Assembly (NCBI RefSeq): GCF_019049325.1 | Contig: NZ_JAGMUO010000065.1 | Span: 1-64,000, forward strand | DNA length: 64,000 bases | Source: Streptomyces sp. AC512_CC834 | GTDB taxonomy: Bacteria > Actinomycetota > Actinomycetes > Streptomycetales > Streptomycetaceae | Direction of reading: 5' to 3' | Shown here: positions 52,422 to 61,065 of the stretch, piece after piece | Layout: every line of letters begins with the position of its first letter | Position numbering within the stretch: position 1 is the stretch's first letter | Program-made: the position numbers and the translations under genes | Notes under the pieces: model-generated | Seen by the model: the letters and a program-made list of their open reading frames with translations, nothing else | The model's database searches: none | What the model was told of the DNA's origin: nothing

Positions 52422-53020
52422 ACCCTTCACATTAGTCACATCGACGCTCGGGCCCACGACGCCGACCCGGCACCGTCGGATGAAGCGAATTTCTGAGGCC
52501 GGCCCCGGTCCGAGTCCGACACTCATTCCCTGGCGCGCAGATGTTCCTCAGCCCGTTGAATCGGGCGCCTGCAATAGGGCCAGACGGGCCTCGGCCTCGG
52601 GGCGTCGCGATGTACGAGAAACGGCGTTGCAGAGCGCTTGAAGGGCAACACGAGGGCAGGCGCACACAGATCGCGGAAGTCCCTCTCGTTCACATACTTC
52701 TTCGCACAGCAGAAGGCGGCGATGTCCAGAGCTGCCAGGGGTCGGTTCGCGAGTTCGTACTGCTCTGACGTCAGGCTGGCGACGTCCTGCATTTCGTGGA
52801 GCCTCTTCCTTCCGGACTGTGACCGACCGGTAGAGCGAGCACAGGCTGATCAGCAGGGCGACGCAAGAAGGCCGCGCCTGCGTGTGGCACACGACGGACC
52901 GTTGCGGCCACCGATCGCGATCGGGCTGCGCCTGCGCACACCTGGGGGCGTGCCGGACCAGGCCGGGGCCGACACCCGCACCGAGGAAGCGAGTCCGTCA
53001 GCCGCCCCCGCCCCCGCCGC
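52422..53020. other. about 600 bases without a recognised gene
   Basis: An 89-codon minus-strand frame starting at 52792 (MQDVASLTSEQYELANRPLA, then LDIAAFCCAKKYVNERDFRD) is protein-like for about 55 residues but matches no family I know and lacks a clear ribosome binding site. The rest holds nothing recognisable. Confidence 0.35.
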
Positions 53021-53300
53021 GCTACAGGCGACCTGGACTCCGGAGAGCCGCCGGCGGTCTCGAACTCCTCGCACACCGGGCAGCGCGGATCCTCGTACAG
53101 CCGCACCCTCGTACTCGCCTCCGGATCACCCACCACAATGGTGACACCGTCCTTGCCGAGCTTCTCCGGCAGCTCCTGCACCCCCGCGAAGTCCGGCGCC
53201 GCCTCCACCGCCCGCTCCCCCCTGCCGCGCAACGAACAACGCCAGGACCCCACCGCTCGGACACTGCCGAACCCATCGACACCGACCACCACCGGGCCGG
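53020..53300 (-). pseudogene. fragment of a DsbA-like thioredoxin-fold protein
   Basis: A minus frame reads LPEKLGKDGVTIVVGDPEAS, then TRVRLYEDPRCPVCEEFETA, with the CPVC redox motif in the normal DsbA-like context. The sequence then loses family resemblance, so only the first strand-helix unit is left. The upstream part lacks a clear signal peptide in frame. Confidence 0.5.
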
Positions 53301-53386
53301 ACGCCCGCGACACACCGCAACGCGAAGCCGACAAGCCGCTCCGCCACCGACGGCACACGGACCCACACACCCCCTCGCAGCCCCTG

Positions 53387-53572
53387 TCAGTGACCGTCGC
53401 ACGGGTCGTCGTCCGCAGGCACCGGCCTGGTGTCGGCCGCCAGGCACGACGAGTACACCCGGGACGGCGCAGGCCGCGGCTCCGGTTCAGCCGTAGCCGC
53501 CGCCGCAATGATCGCCACCGCGCCGACAACGGTAAGCCCCGCCAACGCGGCCAGCCAGGCACCGCGGTTCAT
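53387..53572 (-). CDS. small secreted or membrane protein with two Cys
   Basis: This 61-residue frame has a signal-like helix (AWLAALAGLTVVGAVAIIAA) and a short mature region with Cys in YSSCLAADT and DDDPCDGH. ATG 53572 overlaps the stop of the preceding small gene (ATGA), which supports translation of both. No family recognised. It lies just upstream of the DsbA-like fragment, so a disulfide theme is possible. Confidence 0.55.
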   Translation of the reverse strand: MNRGAWLAALAGLTVVGAVAIIAAAATAEPEPRPAPSRVYSSCLAADTRPVPADDDPCDGH

Positions 53573-53862
53573 CGAGCGCCCCCGAAGTGGTTGCGGAGTT
53601 CCTCGCCACAATCGTTCTCGGTGCCGGCCCGGACCCGGGAGAAGGCAAGCACTTCGCCGCCCCGGCCTTCCTGCCCGGCCTCGGCCAGCCGCACTTCAAC
53701 GTCTGCGATGTACTCGGCGCACTCGGTGCCCACCGGCTTCTCGAGCTGCTGGTCCGGAACCGAAGAAGCGTTCAGTGCGGCAGTGGCGGCGAGGCCGGCC
53801 GCGCACAGCACCGCCCACGCCGCAGCCCACATGCGGCGGCTCATCCTTATCGGCTTCGGCAT
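53569..53862 (-). CDS. small secreted protein, unknown
   Basis: This 97-residue frame has an N-terminal signal or anchor helix (MWAAAWAVLCAAGLAATAAL) and a mature region TECAEYIADVEVRLAEAGQE, then ENDCGEELRNHFGG with two Cys. Downstream coupling to the 61-residue gene (ATGA) suggests a small operon. No family is recognised. Confidence 0.6.
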   Translation of the reverse strand: MPKPIRMSRRMWAAAWAVLCAAGLAATAALNASSVPDQQLEKPVGTECAEYIADVEVRLAEAGQEGRGGEVLAFSRVRAGTENDCGEELRNHFGGAR

Positions 53863-53983
53863 CCAGGCATCCTACGAGCGCTTCGGCGGGCCGACGCCGG
53901 ATCACGTCTTCTCCATCGACGAGCCCTCTTTGCCCGTCCGCCTGTCGGGTGAACGGGCAAAGAAGGAGAACGGGAGCGCACCC

Positions 53984-54556
53984 TCAGCGCACCAGGAGAC
54001 CGACGGCGGCCTCCAGCCGTTCGAGGTAGACCTCCCGGGATACCGTCTGATACTTCAGGCCGATGGATGCGCTGATCACCGTCTGCGCCACCGGGCGGGC
54101 AGACTCTCGCCCCTTCTCTACGGCGATCGCATCGGTGACCAGTTCCTCGAAGCGTCGCGGCGCGGACTCGACGATCTCTCCCAGAAGTTCGGGACAGGCC
54201 TCGACAACCGCCGCGACATCGCAGGCCGGCGGGCCGATGTAGCGCCCAGCCCACTGGTCGAACGCTTCGACGAGGCGTTGCGGAAGGGGCCGGCGGCTGT
54301 CGGCCAGGACGCGTTCGACCGCGGCGATGTCGCGATCCAGGGTCTGGGTGACCGCGGCACGGAACAGAGTCTCCTTGGAGGAGAACAGGAAGTAGAGGCC
54401 GGGCCGGGAGATGCGGGCGGCTCGTGCCACCTCCTCCATCGAGGTCTTCCTGTAGCCGAAGCGCGCGAACGTGGCCATGGCCGAGTCCAGCACCGTGGTT
54501 CGACGGTTGGTGTCGGCGACTGCCGACGGCGGACGGCCGGCATCGGGGCTGCTCAT
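53984..54556 (-). CDS. TetR-family regulator
   Basis: This 190-residue repressor has a helix-turn-helix (RRTTVLDSAMATFARFGYRK, then TSMEEVARAARISRPGLYFL) and a C-terminal ligand domain (VVEACPELLGEIVESAPRRF). ATG 54556 is 62 bp from the divergent dehydrogenase start, with a CTATAC/GTATAG palindrome between. It probably represses that gene and itself. Confidence 0.9.
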   Translation of the reverse strand: MSSPDAGRPPSAVADTNRRTTVLDSAMATFARFGYRKTSMEEVARAARISRPGLYFLFSSKETLFRAAVTQTLDRDIAAVERVLADSRRPLPQRLVEAFDQWAGRYIGPPACDVAAVVEACPELLGEIVESAPRRFEELVTDAIAVEKGRESARPVAQTVISASIGLKYQTVSREVYLERLEAAVGLLVR

Positions 54557-54583
54557 GAAACGAGCATACGAGCCAGAACCGAG

Positions 54584-54611
54584 CTATACAATTATCGTCC
54601 AGTACGTATAG
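54584..54611. promoter_or_regulatory. TetR operator palindrome in divergent promoter
   Basis: CTATAC at 54584 and GTATAG at 54606 are exact inverted half-sites with a 16-base AT-rich spacer, midway between the TetR and dehydrogenase starts. The right arm overlaps a TATAGT -10-like element, so binding would block transcription. Confidence 0.6.
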
Positions 54612-54618
54612 TCGCAGC

Positions 54619-55590
54619 ATGAACACTCACGAACGCATCTCCACGCCCTTCACCGCGTCCAGCACCGCGGACGACGTGGTGCGCGGCCTCGACCTCGCCG
54701 GCGTCCGGGCGATCGTGACAGGAGCCTCCTCGGGGCTCGGGACCGAGACGGCTCGTGTGCTGACCGCTGCCGGGGCGGAAGTGACGCTCGCGGTCCGCAA
54801 CACAGCCGCCGGTGCCGCCACCGCCGAGACGATCGCGAAGTCGACCGGACGGACCCGCCCCCGGGTCGTCCGGCTCGACCTCGCCGACCTGAGTTCCGTC
54901 GCCCGGTTCGTCGACGCGTGGACCGAGCCGCTGCACCTTCTGGTCAACAACGCGGGAGTGGTCACAGGCGGCCTCGAACGGACGCGTGAGGGCTGGGAAC
55001 TTCAATTCGCGACGAACCATCTCGGTCACTTCGCCTTGGCCACCGGCCTTCACGACGCTCTGGCCCGGGGAGCCTGCGATCGCCACGGAGCACGGATCGT
55101 CCCGGTCAGTTCGACGGCGCACATGCGTTCCGGCATCGACTTCGACGACCTCCACTTCGAGCGTCGCGGCTACGACCCCCAGATCGCCTACGCCCAGTCG
55201 AAGACGGCGAACTCCCTCTTCGCCGTCGAGGCGACCCGCCGCTGGGCCCACGACAGCATCGTCGCCAATGCGGTGAACCCCGGGGGTGTCGCGACGGGAC
55301 TGCAGCGGAACTTCACCGCACAGCAGAAGGCGTCGCTCCACGCGGCCGAGGCCGCAGGAGTCTTCACGTACAAGACTGTGGGACAGGGGGCCGCCACCAT
55401 CCTCGTCGCGGCCGTAGCCCCACAGTTCGCCCGCCATGGAGGCCGCTACCTCGACGACTCACAAGAGGCCTACACCGTGCCGAACGACACCGACCTCGCG
55501 AGTCACCCTCACGGTGTCAAGGAATGGGCGCTCGACCCCGGCACCGCCGAGCGCCTGTGGACGGTGTCGACCGACCTGCTGCGCAACTGA
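54619..55590 (+). CDS. short-chain dehydrogenase/reductase (retinol-dehydrogenase-like)
   Basis: This 323-residue NAD(P)-dependent oxidoreductase has cofactor motif VTGASSGLGTETARV (about 33-47), LLVNNAGVV and the catalytic triad Ser in VPVSSTAHM with YAQSK (Y192, K196). VNPGGVATGLQRN marks the substrate loop. It is about 60 residues longer than minimal SDRs, typical of the WWOX/retinol dehydrogenase-like group. Divergent from its TetR regulator, so induced by an unknown ligand, perhaps a carbonyl compound. Confidence 0.92.
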   Translation: MNTHERISTPFTASSTADDVVRGLDLAGVRAIVTGASSGLGTETARVLTAAGAEVTLAVRNTAAGAATAETIAKSTGRTRPRVVRLDLADLSSVARFVDAWTEPLHLLVNNAGVVTGGLERTREGWELQFATNHLGHFALATGLHDALARGACDRHGARIVPVSSTAHMRSGIDFDDLHFERRGYDPQIAYAQSKTANSLFAVEATRRWAHDSIVANAVNPGGVATGLQRNFTAQQKASLHAAEAAGVFTYKTVGQGAATILVAAVAPQFARHGGRYLDDSQEAYTVPNDTDLASHPHGVKEWALDPGTAERLWTVSTDLLRN

Positions 55591-55664
55591 CCTCCGCGGC
55601 GGATCAGCGGATCACGGGTGCCGTCGCCGGTGATCGTCATGGCACCGGGAGACTCACTCCCTCC

Positions 55665-56708
55665 TCACCAGGCTGCGCTGCGATCGTGCGCCGGGCGGCG
55701 CCTGAGGGCGGCGTCGAGCAGTGCCTGCGACTGGTGTCCGACGTCCATCACACCGATGTCGGCGCCCGGGGGCACGATCTCGTCGATGCGGTCGAGGACA
55801 TCGTCGCCGAGGTGCGTGTCAGCGCCGTCCAGCAGGTCGTCCAACTGCTCCACTGTTCTCGGGCCGATGATCGCGGACGTCACCCGGGGGTGCGCGACGG
55901 CGAAGGCCATCGCCATGTGCGTCATCGACAGACCCGCCGACTGAGCCAACGGCACCAGTTCCTCGATCACGTCGAACTTGCGCGGATCGGTCATGTGGCG
56001 CGGGCCCCACGCCAGGCGTCCGGGGGTCACGTCATGATGTTGGTCCCTGCGGTACCGCCCCGTGAGAAGACCCCAGGACAGCGGGCTCCAGGTCAGCACT
56101 CCCATGCCGTACTCGCCACACACCGGCAGCACCTCCCTCTCCACGCCGCGCGCCAGGATCGAGTACGTCGGCTGCTCGCTGCGCAGCCGTGCGAGGCCTC
56201 GGCGCTGCGAGACCCACTGTGCTTCGACGATCGAGGACGGCGGGAAGTTCGACGACCCGATGGCCCGGACCTTGCCGCTGCCGACCAGGTCGGTGAGCGC
56301 CGACAGCGTCTCGTCGAGATCCGTCTCGGGGTCGAAGTGATGGATCTGGTAGAGGTCGATGTGCTCTACACCCAACCGGCGCAGCGAATCCTCGACAGCG
56401 GTCATGATCCACCGGCGGGAGGCGCCGCGGCGATTCGGGTCCTGCCCCATCGGACCGGTGAACTTCGTGGCGAGCACGACGTCGTCCCGGCGCCCCCTCA
56501 CGGCGTGACCTACGATCGTCTCCGTCTCCGTCTCACCACCTCCGTAGACGTCCGCGGTGTCGATGAAGTTGATGCCGCCGTCCAGAGCACGGTGCACGAT
56601 CCGCCGGCAGTCGTCGACGTCCGAGTTGCCCGCGGGACCGAACATCATCGTGCCGAGACAGTAAGGGCTGACATGCATGCCGGTCCGGCCGAGGGTGCGC
56701 ATCTTCAT
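55665..56708 (-). CDS. aldo/keto reductase
   Basis: This 347-residue NADPH-dependent reductase has the AKR triad and tyrosine: Asp in FIDTADVYGGGETE with catalytic Tyr, Lys in LATKFTG and His in DLYQIHHFDP. SSNFPPSSIVEAQW, then GVLTWSPLSWGLLTGRYRR and AIIGPRTVEQLDD bind the cofactor. It resembles the AKR11/YakC/IolS group. ATG 56708 has AGGAGA six bases upstream; a longer open frame begins upstream but has no such site. It is convergent with the SDR gene. Confidence 0.92.
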   Translation of the reverse strand: MKMRTLGRTGMHVSPYCLGTMMFGPAGNSDVDDCRRIVHRALDGGINFIDTADVYGGGETETETIVGHAVRGRRDDVVLATKFTGPMGQDPNRRGASRRWIMTAVEDSLRRLGVEHIDLYQIHHFDPETDLDETLSALTDLVGSGKVRAIGSSNFPPSSIVEAQWVSQRRGLARLRSEQPTYSILARGVEREVLPVCGEYGMGVLTWSPLSWGLLTGRYRRDQHHDVTPGRLAWGPRHMTDPRKFDVIEELVPLAQSAGLSMTHMAMAFAVAHPRVTSAIIGPRTVEQLDDLLDGADTHLGDDVLDRIDEIVPPGADIGVMDVGHQSQALLDAALRRRPAHDRSAAW

Positions 56709-56924
56709 GATAGATCTCCTGGCATCGACGTGGTATGGGGTTCTCGTCCTGCTGCGGTGCGCCCGAAACGCGTCGGGCACACCGCATGCCACTGTCGCCG
56801 CAGTACAGGTCAGACAACGTCCTCTATGCACCGCCGCGTGCCGCAGACGCGCCCGGTGCTCGCGCAGTTGGCCGGGTGCCCCTGCGAAGCGGCACCGCCG
56901 AGCCGGGACTCTCCCGCACCGGTG

Positions 56925-57381
56925 TTACGGGGTGATATCGAGACGGTAGAGGCGATACCCCCGGGCACGGCCGCGGAGAGTGAGCCGCCTCGCCTCCCAG
57001 CACCCGGCGAAAATCGCGTCGGCCCGCGTGTCCAACGGCCTCCAGGTGTGTCCGTCGTGGGACCCGTGGAGCCCCCAGTCGTGGGAGCCGCAGCCGTGGG
57101 CATCGTTCACCGACATCAGAAAGTACGAAGCGACCGCGGCGGGACAGGCGAGGGTCAAGCCGGGCTGTGCGGGCGTCGTCCCAGGCCAGCCACTTGGCGC
57201 GCTCGTCCGTCAGGAGACTGTCCGCCCCCTCGTCTCCCTCGTCGTACCCATCGCTCGCAGCCCACCGCAACGACTCCAACGGCCGGACGGACACCGAAAG
57301 GCGCTCCCTCCCGTCCGAGACGACATGACAGCAACCCCAAGAGCCGGACACGCCAACAGCCAAACCAACAGCGCCCTCCAC
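56925..57381 (-). pseudogene. discoidin/F5-8 type C domain protein, frameshifted
   Basis: One minus frame gives EGADSLLTDERAKWLAWDDA, the front of a discoidin domain. A frame change near 57155 leads to AVASYFLMSVNDAHGCGSHD, then WGLHGSHDGHTWRPLDTRAD and RARGYRLYRLDITP to a stop at 56925. This is a carbohydrate-binding domain, as found at the ends of secreted glycosidases. It is a relic of a larger secreted protein. Confidence 0.62.
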
Positions 57382-57399
57382 CTCCTCCAGAGCTGATCA

Positions 57400-57645
57400 C
57401 CACCGCGGCTGTACGCCGTCTGCCAGTCGGTGGAGGAGGGGTGGGCGGGGCGCAGCGTCGTGCCGTAGGCGAACACCGAGTCCCGGACCGTCTCGGCCGT
57501 GCGCGCACGCTCCGAGCGGCCACGTTCCCCCACTGGATCCACCCCGATGAAACCTGATCTCCACGTTCGGCGACCGGGCCGGGTCCACCGAGAGCTCCAC
57601 GTACGTCGCTTCAAAGCTCGTGCCCGTTCCTGTTGTTGATGGCAC
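57400..57645 (-). pseudogene. decayed hypothetical gene
   Basis: From an ATG at 57645 the frame gives FEATYVELSVDPARSPNVEI, then RFHRGGSSGG. The next frame continues ARTAETVRDSVFAYGTTLRP, then AHPSSTDWQTAYSRGGDQLW. The two halves look like one small protein split by a frameshift near 57530. I do not recognise the family. Confidence 0.4.
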
Positions 57646-57857
57646 GTCACCAGAGTCTCCAATGGAGGGTGCCGACTGTGATCAAGGACCCCACTCCCCC
57701 GGACTGACAACGGCTTGGTTGCCGGGATGGGGCGGGCCACCGGAGGGAGGGCATGGGCCCGCCTTGCGCATGGTTCGCACTCCGCCGTGATTGGTCGAAA
57801 ACGTGATGCCGCACGAGCAGTACATGCGTCAATGGGGCATACAGTTGAGCGACGTCA

Positions 57858-58010
57858 GTGCGCGAGGAGGGCCTCAAGGTCGGGCTCTACTACTCCGAAC
57901 TGCTCGCCAGCCCCTACGTCTCCCCGGCCCCGGACGAAGAGCACCTGCGCGCGTGGGACCGCTACCTCGGCTACCGTGACGGTCCGGTGCGCGAACTGCT
58001 CACCGTCCCC
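57858..58010 (+). pseudogene. possible glycoside hydrolase (alpha-L-fucosidase-like) fragment
   Basis: A short frame reads REEGLKVGLYYSELLASPYV, then HLRAWDRYLGYRDGPVRELL. This resembles the active-site-proximal 'KVGLYYS ... Y ... QVRELLT' stretch of family 29 fucosidases. It ends where the disulfide-oxidoreductase relic begins on the other strand. Only about 50 residues remain, so the call is tentative. Confidence 0.35.
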
Positions 58011-58014
58011 GCCC

Positions 58015-58393
58015 CGCTTCCAGGCGAGCGGCTCCGCGAGCGGCAGGGCCCCGTCGCGGGCCAGCGTCGTCACGGACGATCCCAGAGCGACGAACACCGT
58101 CGCCGTCTCCGACGCCACGACACCGCCGCCGATGACAGCAAGCCGAGCGGCGATCGTGCGCGCGGTGCCGGAATCGTCGGTGACTTCGACAACCAGGTCG
58201 GAGCCGATCCGCCCCTGCCCCCGGTACAGGGTGATCCCGGCCGAGTTCAGCCAGGACACCTGCCCGTCGTCCTTCCAGTTCGAGGCGAAGGAGTCACGGC
58301 GGCGGAGCACTGCACTCAGCCCTCCCCGTACCACCCGGTCGGGACGTTCTCCCCGACCGGACCCGCGTCGGTGACGATGACGTCGTAGGTGTG
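58015..58393 (-). pseudogene. pyridine nucleotide-disulfide oxidoreductase relic
   Basis: The minus strand begins YDVIVTDAGPVGENV (an FAD motif with a changed Gly), then in another frame RDSFASNWKDDGQVSWLNSA and GITLYRGQGRIGSDLVVEVT. It then jumps straight into the second dinucleotide motif LAVIGGGVVASETATVFVAL. The active-site Cys-xxxx-Cys region and about 60 residues between the two motifs are absent. It is a deletion-rich relic of a mercuric-reductase/lipoamide-dehydrogenase-like enzyme. Confidence 0.62.
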
Positions 58394-58403
58394 GTTGCTC
58401 GTG

Positions 58404-58964
58404 TCAGACTTCCTTGGCAGCGCGGCCCAGGCGTAGGGCCGAGATGAGGAAGAAGATGCCACCCGGGACCGCGTAACCGACCGCACCGGCGAGCGTGGGA
58501 TTCTCCGCGCCGGCGGACGCGACGAACGACGCCCCGGCCAGCACCGAAATGCCGCCGCTCAGGATCATCGGCCACTGGCCACCCATCTTGCGGCGGGGAA
58601 CAGCCACGACGAGCTGGACGAGCCCGGACACGATGGCCCAGGCTCCCCACACCCGCAGCACCGCGGGAATGCCGGACGTGGCGGCGATGCCCACGCTGAC
58701 GGCCGCGACGAGGCTGACCGCCATGTTGATGTAGAGCAGCACCGGCGATCGGGCCTCGCGCGAGGCGTTCGCGTCGACGACGGCCGCGCCCAGGTCGAAC
58801 AGCGGGTACACCACAAGCAGCACGGCCGCGACCGGGGTGATCTCCTCGGCCATGGTGAACATCACCAGCGCCCAGACGATGGCGAACGCGAACCGGACGA
58901 AGTACAGCCTCCGCAGGGCAGAGGCGGTCCCGGTGGTGGAGGACGGAGCAGCGACGCTGGTCAC
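58404..58964 (-). CDS. HdeD/DUF308-like membrane protein
   Basis: This 186-residue protein has six transmembrane helices in DUF308-style pairs: FVRFAFAIVWALVMFTMAEE, VAAVLLVVYPLFDLGAAVV, LYINMAVSLVAAVSVGIAAT, AWAIVSGLVQLVVAVP, MILSGGISVLAGASFVASAG and VPGGIFFLISALRLG. GTG 58964 has GAAAGGA upstream. It is divergent from a TetR gene, with two GAACGTTC sites between, so it is probably that regulator's target. Function unknown; HdeD relatives are linked to acid or envelope stress. Confidence 0.8.
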   Translation of the reverse strand: MTSVAAPSSTTGTASALRRLYFVRFAFAIVWALVMFTMAEEITPVAAVLLVVYPLFDLGAAVVDANASREARSPVLLYINMAVSLVAAVSVGIAATSGIPAVLRVWGAWAIVSGLVQLVVAVPRRKMGGQWPMILSGGISVLAGASFVASAGAENPTLAGAVGYAVPGGIFFLISALRLGRAAKEV

Positions 58965-59100
58965 GTTGATCCTTTCGGTGGATACGAACGAGGGAGAAGT
59001 TCAGGGCGTTGTTCTGGTCGGCCGTCCCGATCAGGTCCGGCCCGACAGCGCCCTGGGCTCGCCGAGGACGAGGAGTCGCTGACTCCGCCCCGGCAAGACT

Positions 59101-59158
59101 GAACGTTCTGTTCACTAACCCTGGCAAGGGTGGGATGGCTTGTCAAGACCGAACGTTC
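59101..59158. promoter_or_regulatory. two GAACGTTC palindromic operators, 50 bp apart
   Basis: Perfect 8-bp palindromes GAACGTTC lie at 59101-59108 and 59151-59158 in the gap between the DUF308-like gene and the TetR gene. The second is embedded in ACCGAACGTTCTACC, which recurs identically before the paralogous TetR gene at 60.1 kb. Confidence 0.75.
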
Positions 59159-59177
59159 TACCCGCTAGGATGACCGT

Positions 59178-59801
59178 ATGGTGCGCAGTGAATCCGAGAG
59201 TCGGCCGTCCGAAGCGCGGTCCCGGCTACTCAAGACGGCCGGCCAGGTGTTCTACGCGGAAGGGATCCACTCCGTCGGCGTCGACCGCATCGTCGCGGAG
59301 GCGCAGGTGACACGGGCGACCTTCTACCGTCATTTCCCCAGCAAGGAGACGCTCGTCGTCGCCTACCTCGCGGAGGCCGACCGTGCCATGCGCGGCCAGG
59401 TCGACGCGGCCGTCGCCGCGAAGCTCCCGGCCGCCGACACCGTCCGGGCGCTCAGCACGTCCATCGCCGAGAGCATCCAGTCGCCCGGCTTCCGGGGCTG
59501 CGCCTTTCTCAACGCCGTCGCCGAGTACCCCGACGCGGATCATCCGGTGCACATGGCCGTCCTCGCGCACCGCCAGTGGTTCCTGGACACCGTCATCGGA
59601 CTTCTGGCCAAGATTCAGGAGCAGTCCGCCGAACCCGCCGCCCACCACTACGTGATGATGCGCGATGGCGCGATGGCCGCCGGCTGCCTCTTCGATCCAG
59701 CGCTGGTGTGCGAAACCTTCCTGACAGGTGTCGAAAGACTCCTCGAAGTTCACGCAACTCGTTTCTCTACGCGCTTCTCTGCCAATCCGGCGGACACCTG
59801 A
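59178..59801 (+). CDS. TetR-family regulator, paralogue 1
   Basis: This 207-residue regulator has a helix-turn-helix SRLLKTAGQVFYAEGIHSVG, then VDRIVAEAQVTRATFYRHFP and a C-terminal domain SIQSPGFRGCAFLNAVAEYP. It is very similar to the next TetR protein (60138), sharing long stretches such as FYAEGIHSVG, SPGFRGCAFLNA and RDGAMAAGCLFDP. It probably binds the two GAACGTTC sites just upstream and represses the divergent membrane-protein gene and itself. Confidence 0.9.
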   Translation: MVRSESESRPSEARSRLLKTAGQVFYAEGIHSVGVDRIVAEAQVTRATFYRHFPSKETLVVAYLAEADRAMRGQVDAAVAAKLPAADTVRALSTSIAESIQSPGFRGCAFLNAVAEYPDADHPVHMAVLAHRQWFLDTVIGLLAKIQEQSAEPAAHHYVMMRDGAMAAGCLFDPALVCETFLTGVERLLEVHATRFSTRFSANPADT

Positions 59802-59894
59802 GTGCGGTGTCGCGTCACCGGCGGATCACCCGACGACAGGCACCGTCGCCGCCAAGGGACACGTGCGATCGCGTAGTCCCGGCGTCGGGCCGGG

Positions 59895-60060
59895 GCCCAC
59901 CCGTGCGGCGACCACGAGGGCGCGACGGCCGACCAATTGAGCGAGCGCGGGGATGAAAGGGAAGGGCGCGGTCAGCACGCACACGCCCATCGGCAGGGCG
60001 GTCGTACGGTGGCCCCAGCGCTCGGCCGGGCCGAAGCGCCGCATCCTCCGTATCGTCCGA
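59895..60060 (-). pseudogene. fragment of a membrane cytochrome b
   Basis: The minus strand reads RRFGPAERWGHRTTALPMGV, then CVLTAPFPFIPALAQLVGRR and ALVV. This closely parallels the first membrane segment of the cytochrome b encoded at 4973 (RWAHHTTAVLAGVCIFTAAC, then LAQLVGRRPLV). Only about 50 residues remain, between the two TetR paralogues. Confidence 0.55.
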
Positions 60061-60097
60061 CGACGTTCTCGCGCAAGATGACCCAGCAGTGTCGGCA

Positions 60098-60112
60098 GAA
60101 CCGAACGTTCTA
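60098..60112. promoter_or_regulatory. GAACGTTC operator before the second TetR gene
   Basis: ACCGAACGTTCTACC is identical over 15 bases to the site at 59148-59162 and lies 29 bases upstream of the TetR start at 60138. A weaker GAACGTCC follows that gene at 60794. Confidence 0.7.
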
Positions 60113-60137
60113 CCTCTTGCTTTGATAACCTGACAGG

Positions 60138-60770
60138 ATGAAGCCAAGCCCAGAAGGCGGAGGCACCTCCGAGGCGCGAGCGCGGCTGCTCAACACAGCC
60201 ACCAGGATCTTCTACGCGGAAGGAATCCACTCCGTCGGCATCGACCGCATCACCGCGGAGGCGAAGGTGACCCGGGCCACGCTGTACCGGCACTTCACCG
60301 GCAAGGAAGACCTCGTCCTCGCCTACCTCAACCAAGCCGACCAAGGAATCCGAGCACAGACCGCCGCCGCCCGGGCGAGCAGCAAGTCAGCCGTCGACCA
60401 AGTCCAGGCCGTCGCCCAGTCCATCGCCGCTGGCATCCAGTCCCCCGGTTTCCGCGGCTGCGCCTTCCTCAACGCAGCCGCCGAATACCCCGATCCCGCC
60501 CACCCCATCCACCAGTTCATCCTGGCCCACCGTCAGTGGTTCCTGAACACCATCACGGACCTGCTGGCGCAAACCAGCGATGCGCCCGCCGGCCCGCCCG
60601 CACGGCACCTCGTCATGCTCAGGGACGGCGCCATGGCAGCCGGCTGCCTCTTCGACCCCGAACTGGTGTCCAACACCTTCTTGAGGGGCGTCGAAGGACT
60701 CCTCCGGAAACGCACCGGCTCGGCGACCGCACCAGGCACGTCCCACGACTCCCGTCGCATCCTGCGCTGA
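60138..60770 (+). CDS. TetR-family regulator, paralogue 2
   Basis: This 210-residue protein is a close paralogue of the regulator at 59178. The helix-turn-helix is ARLLNTATRIFYAEGIHSVG, then IDRITAEAKVTRATLYRHFT, and the C-terminal domain has SPGFRGCAFLNAAAEYPDPA, HRQWFLNTITDLLAQT and RDGAMAAGCLFDPELVSNTF. The two genes and their shared operator indicate a local duplication, with a cytochrome fragment caught between. They may cross-regulate. Confidence 0.9.
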   Translation: MKPSPEGGGTSEARARLLNTATRIFYAEGIHSVGIDRITAEAKVTRATLYRHFTGKEDLVLAYLNQADQGIRAQTAAARASSKSAVDQVQAVAQSIAAGIQSPGFRGCAFLNAAAEYPDPAHPIHQFILAHRQWFLNTITDLLAQTSDAPAGPPARHLVMLRDGAMAAGCLFDPELVSNTFLRGVEGLLRKRTGSATAPGTSHDSRRILR

Positions 60771-60879
60771 CCCGCCGACGGGCGGAACCGTCCGAACGTC
60801 CTGTTCGAGGAGCTGGTGCGCCAGCCAGTTCAGTGTTGTCGATTCCTACGCCGTGAGCCGGTCCGGGCCCTTCCGGGCT

Positions 60880-61065
60880 GCTCCGACGGTTCCGCCACGG
60901 TGCTCGCCCTCCTCGGCCGCCACGACGCCATGCGCATCGGCAGGCTCGCCGAACTGCCGGGTGTGGACGTCTCGGTGACCAGCCGTCACGTGGTCCATCT
61001 CGCCACGCAGGGCCGGGTCGACCGCAGGCCCGGTCCCACCGATCGGCGCTCGCGCACCCTTGGCC
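60880..61065 (+). pseudogene. MarR-type winged-helix fragment
   Basis: The frame reads ATVLALLGRHDAMRIGRLAE, then LPGVDVSVTSRHVVHLATQG and RVDRRPGPTDRRSRTL, the recognition helix and wing of a MarR regulator. The front of the protein is in other frames and the C-terminal dimerisation helix is absent. Confidence 0.5.
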
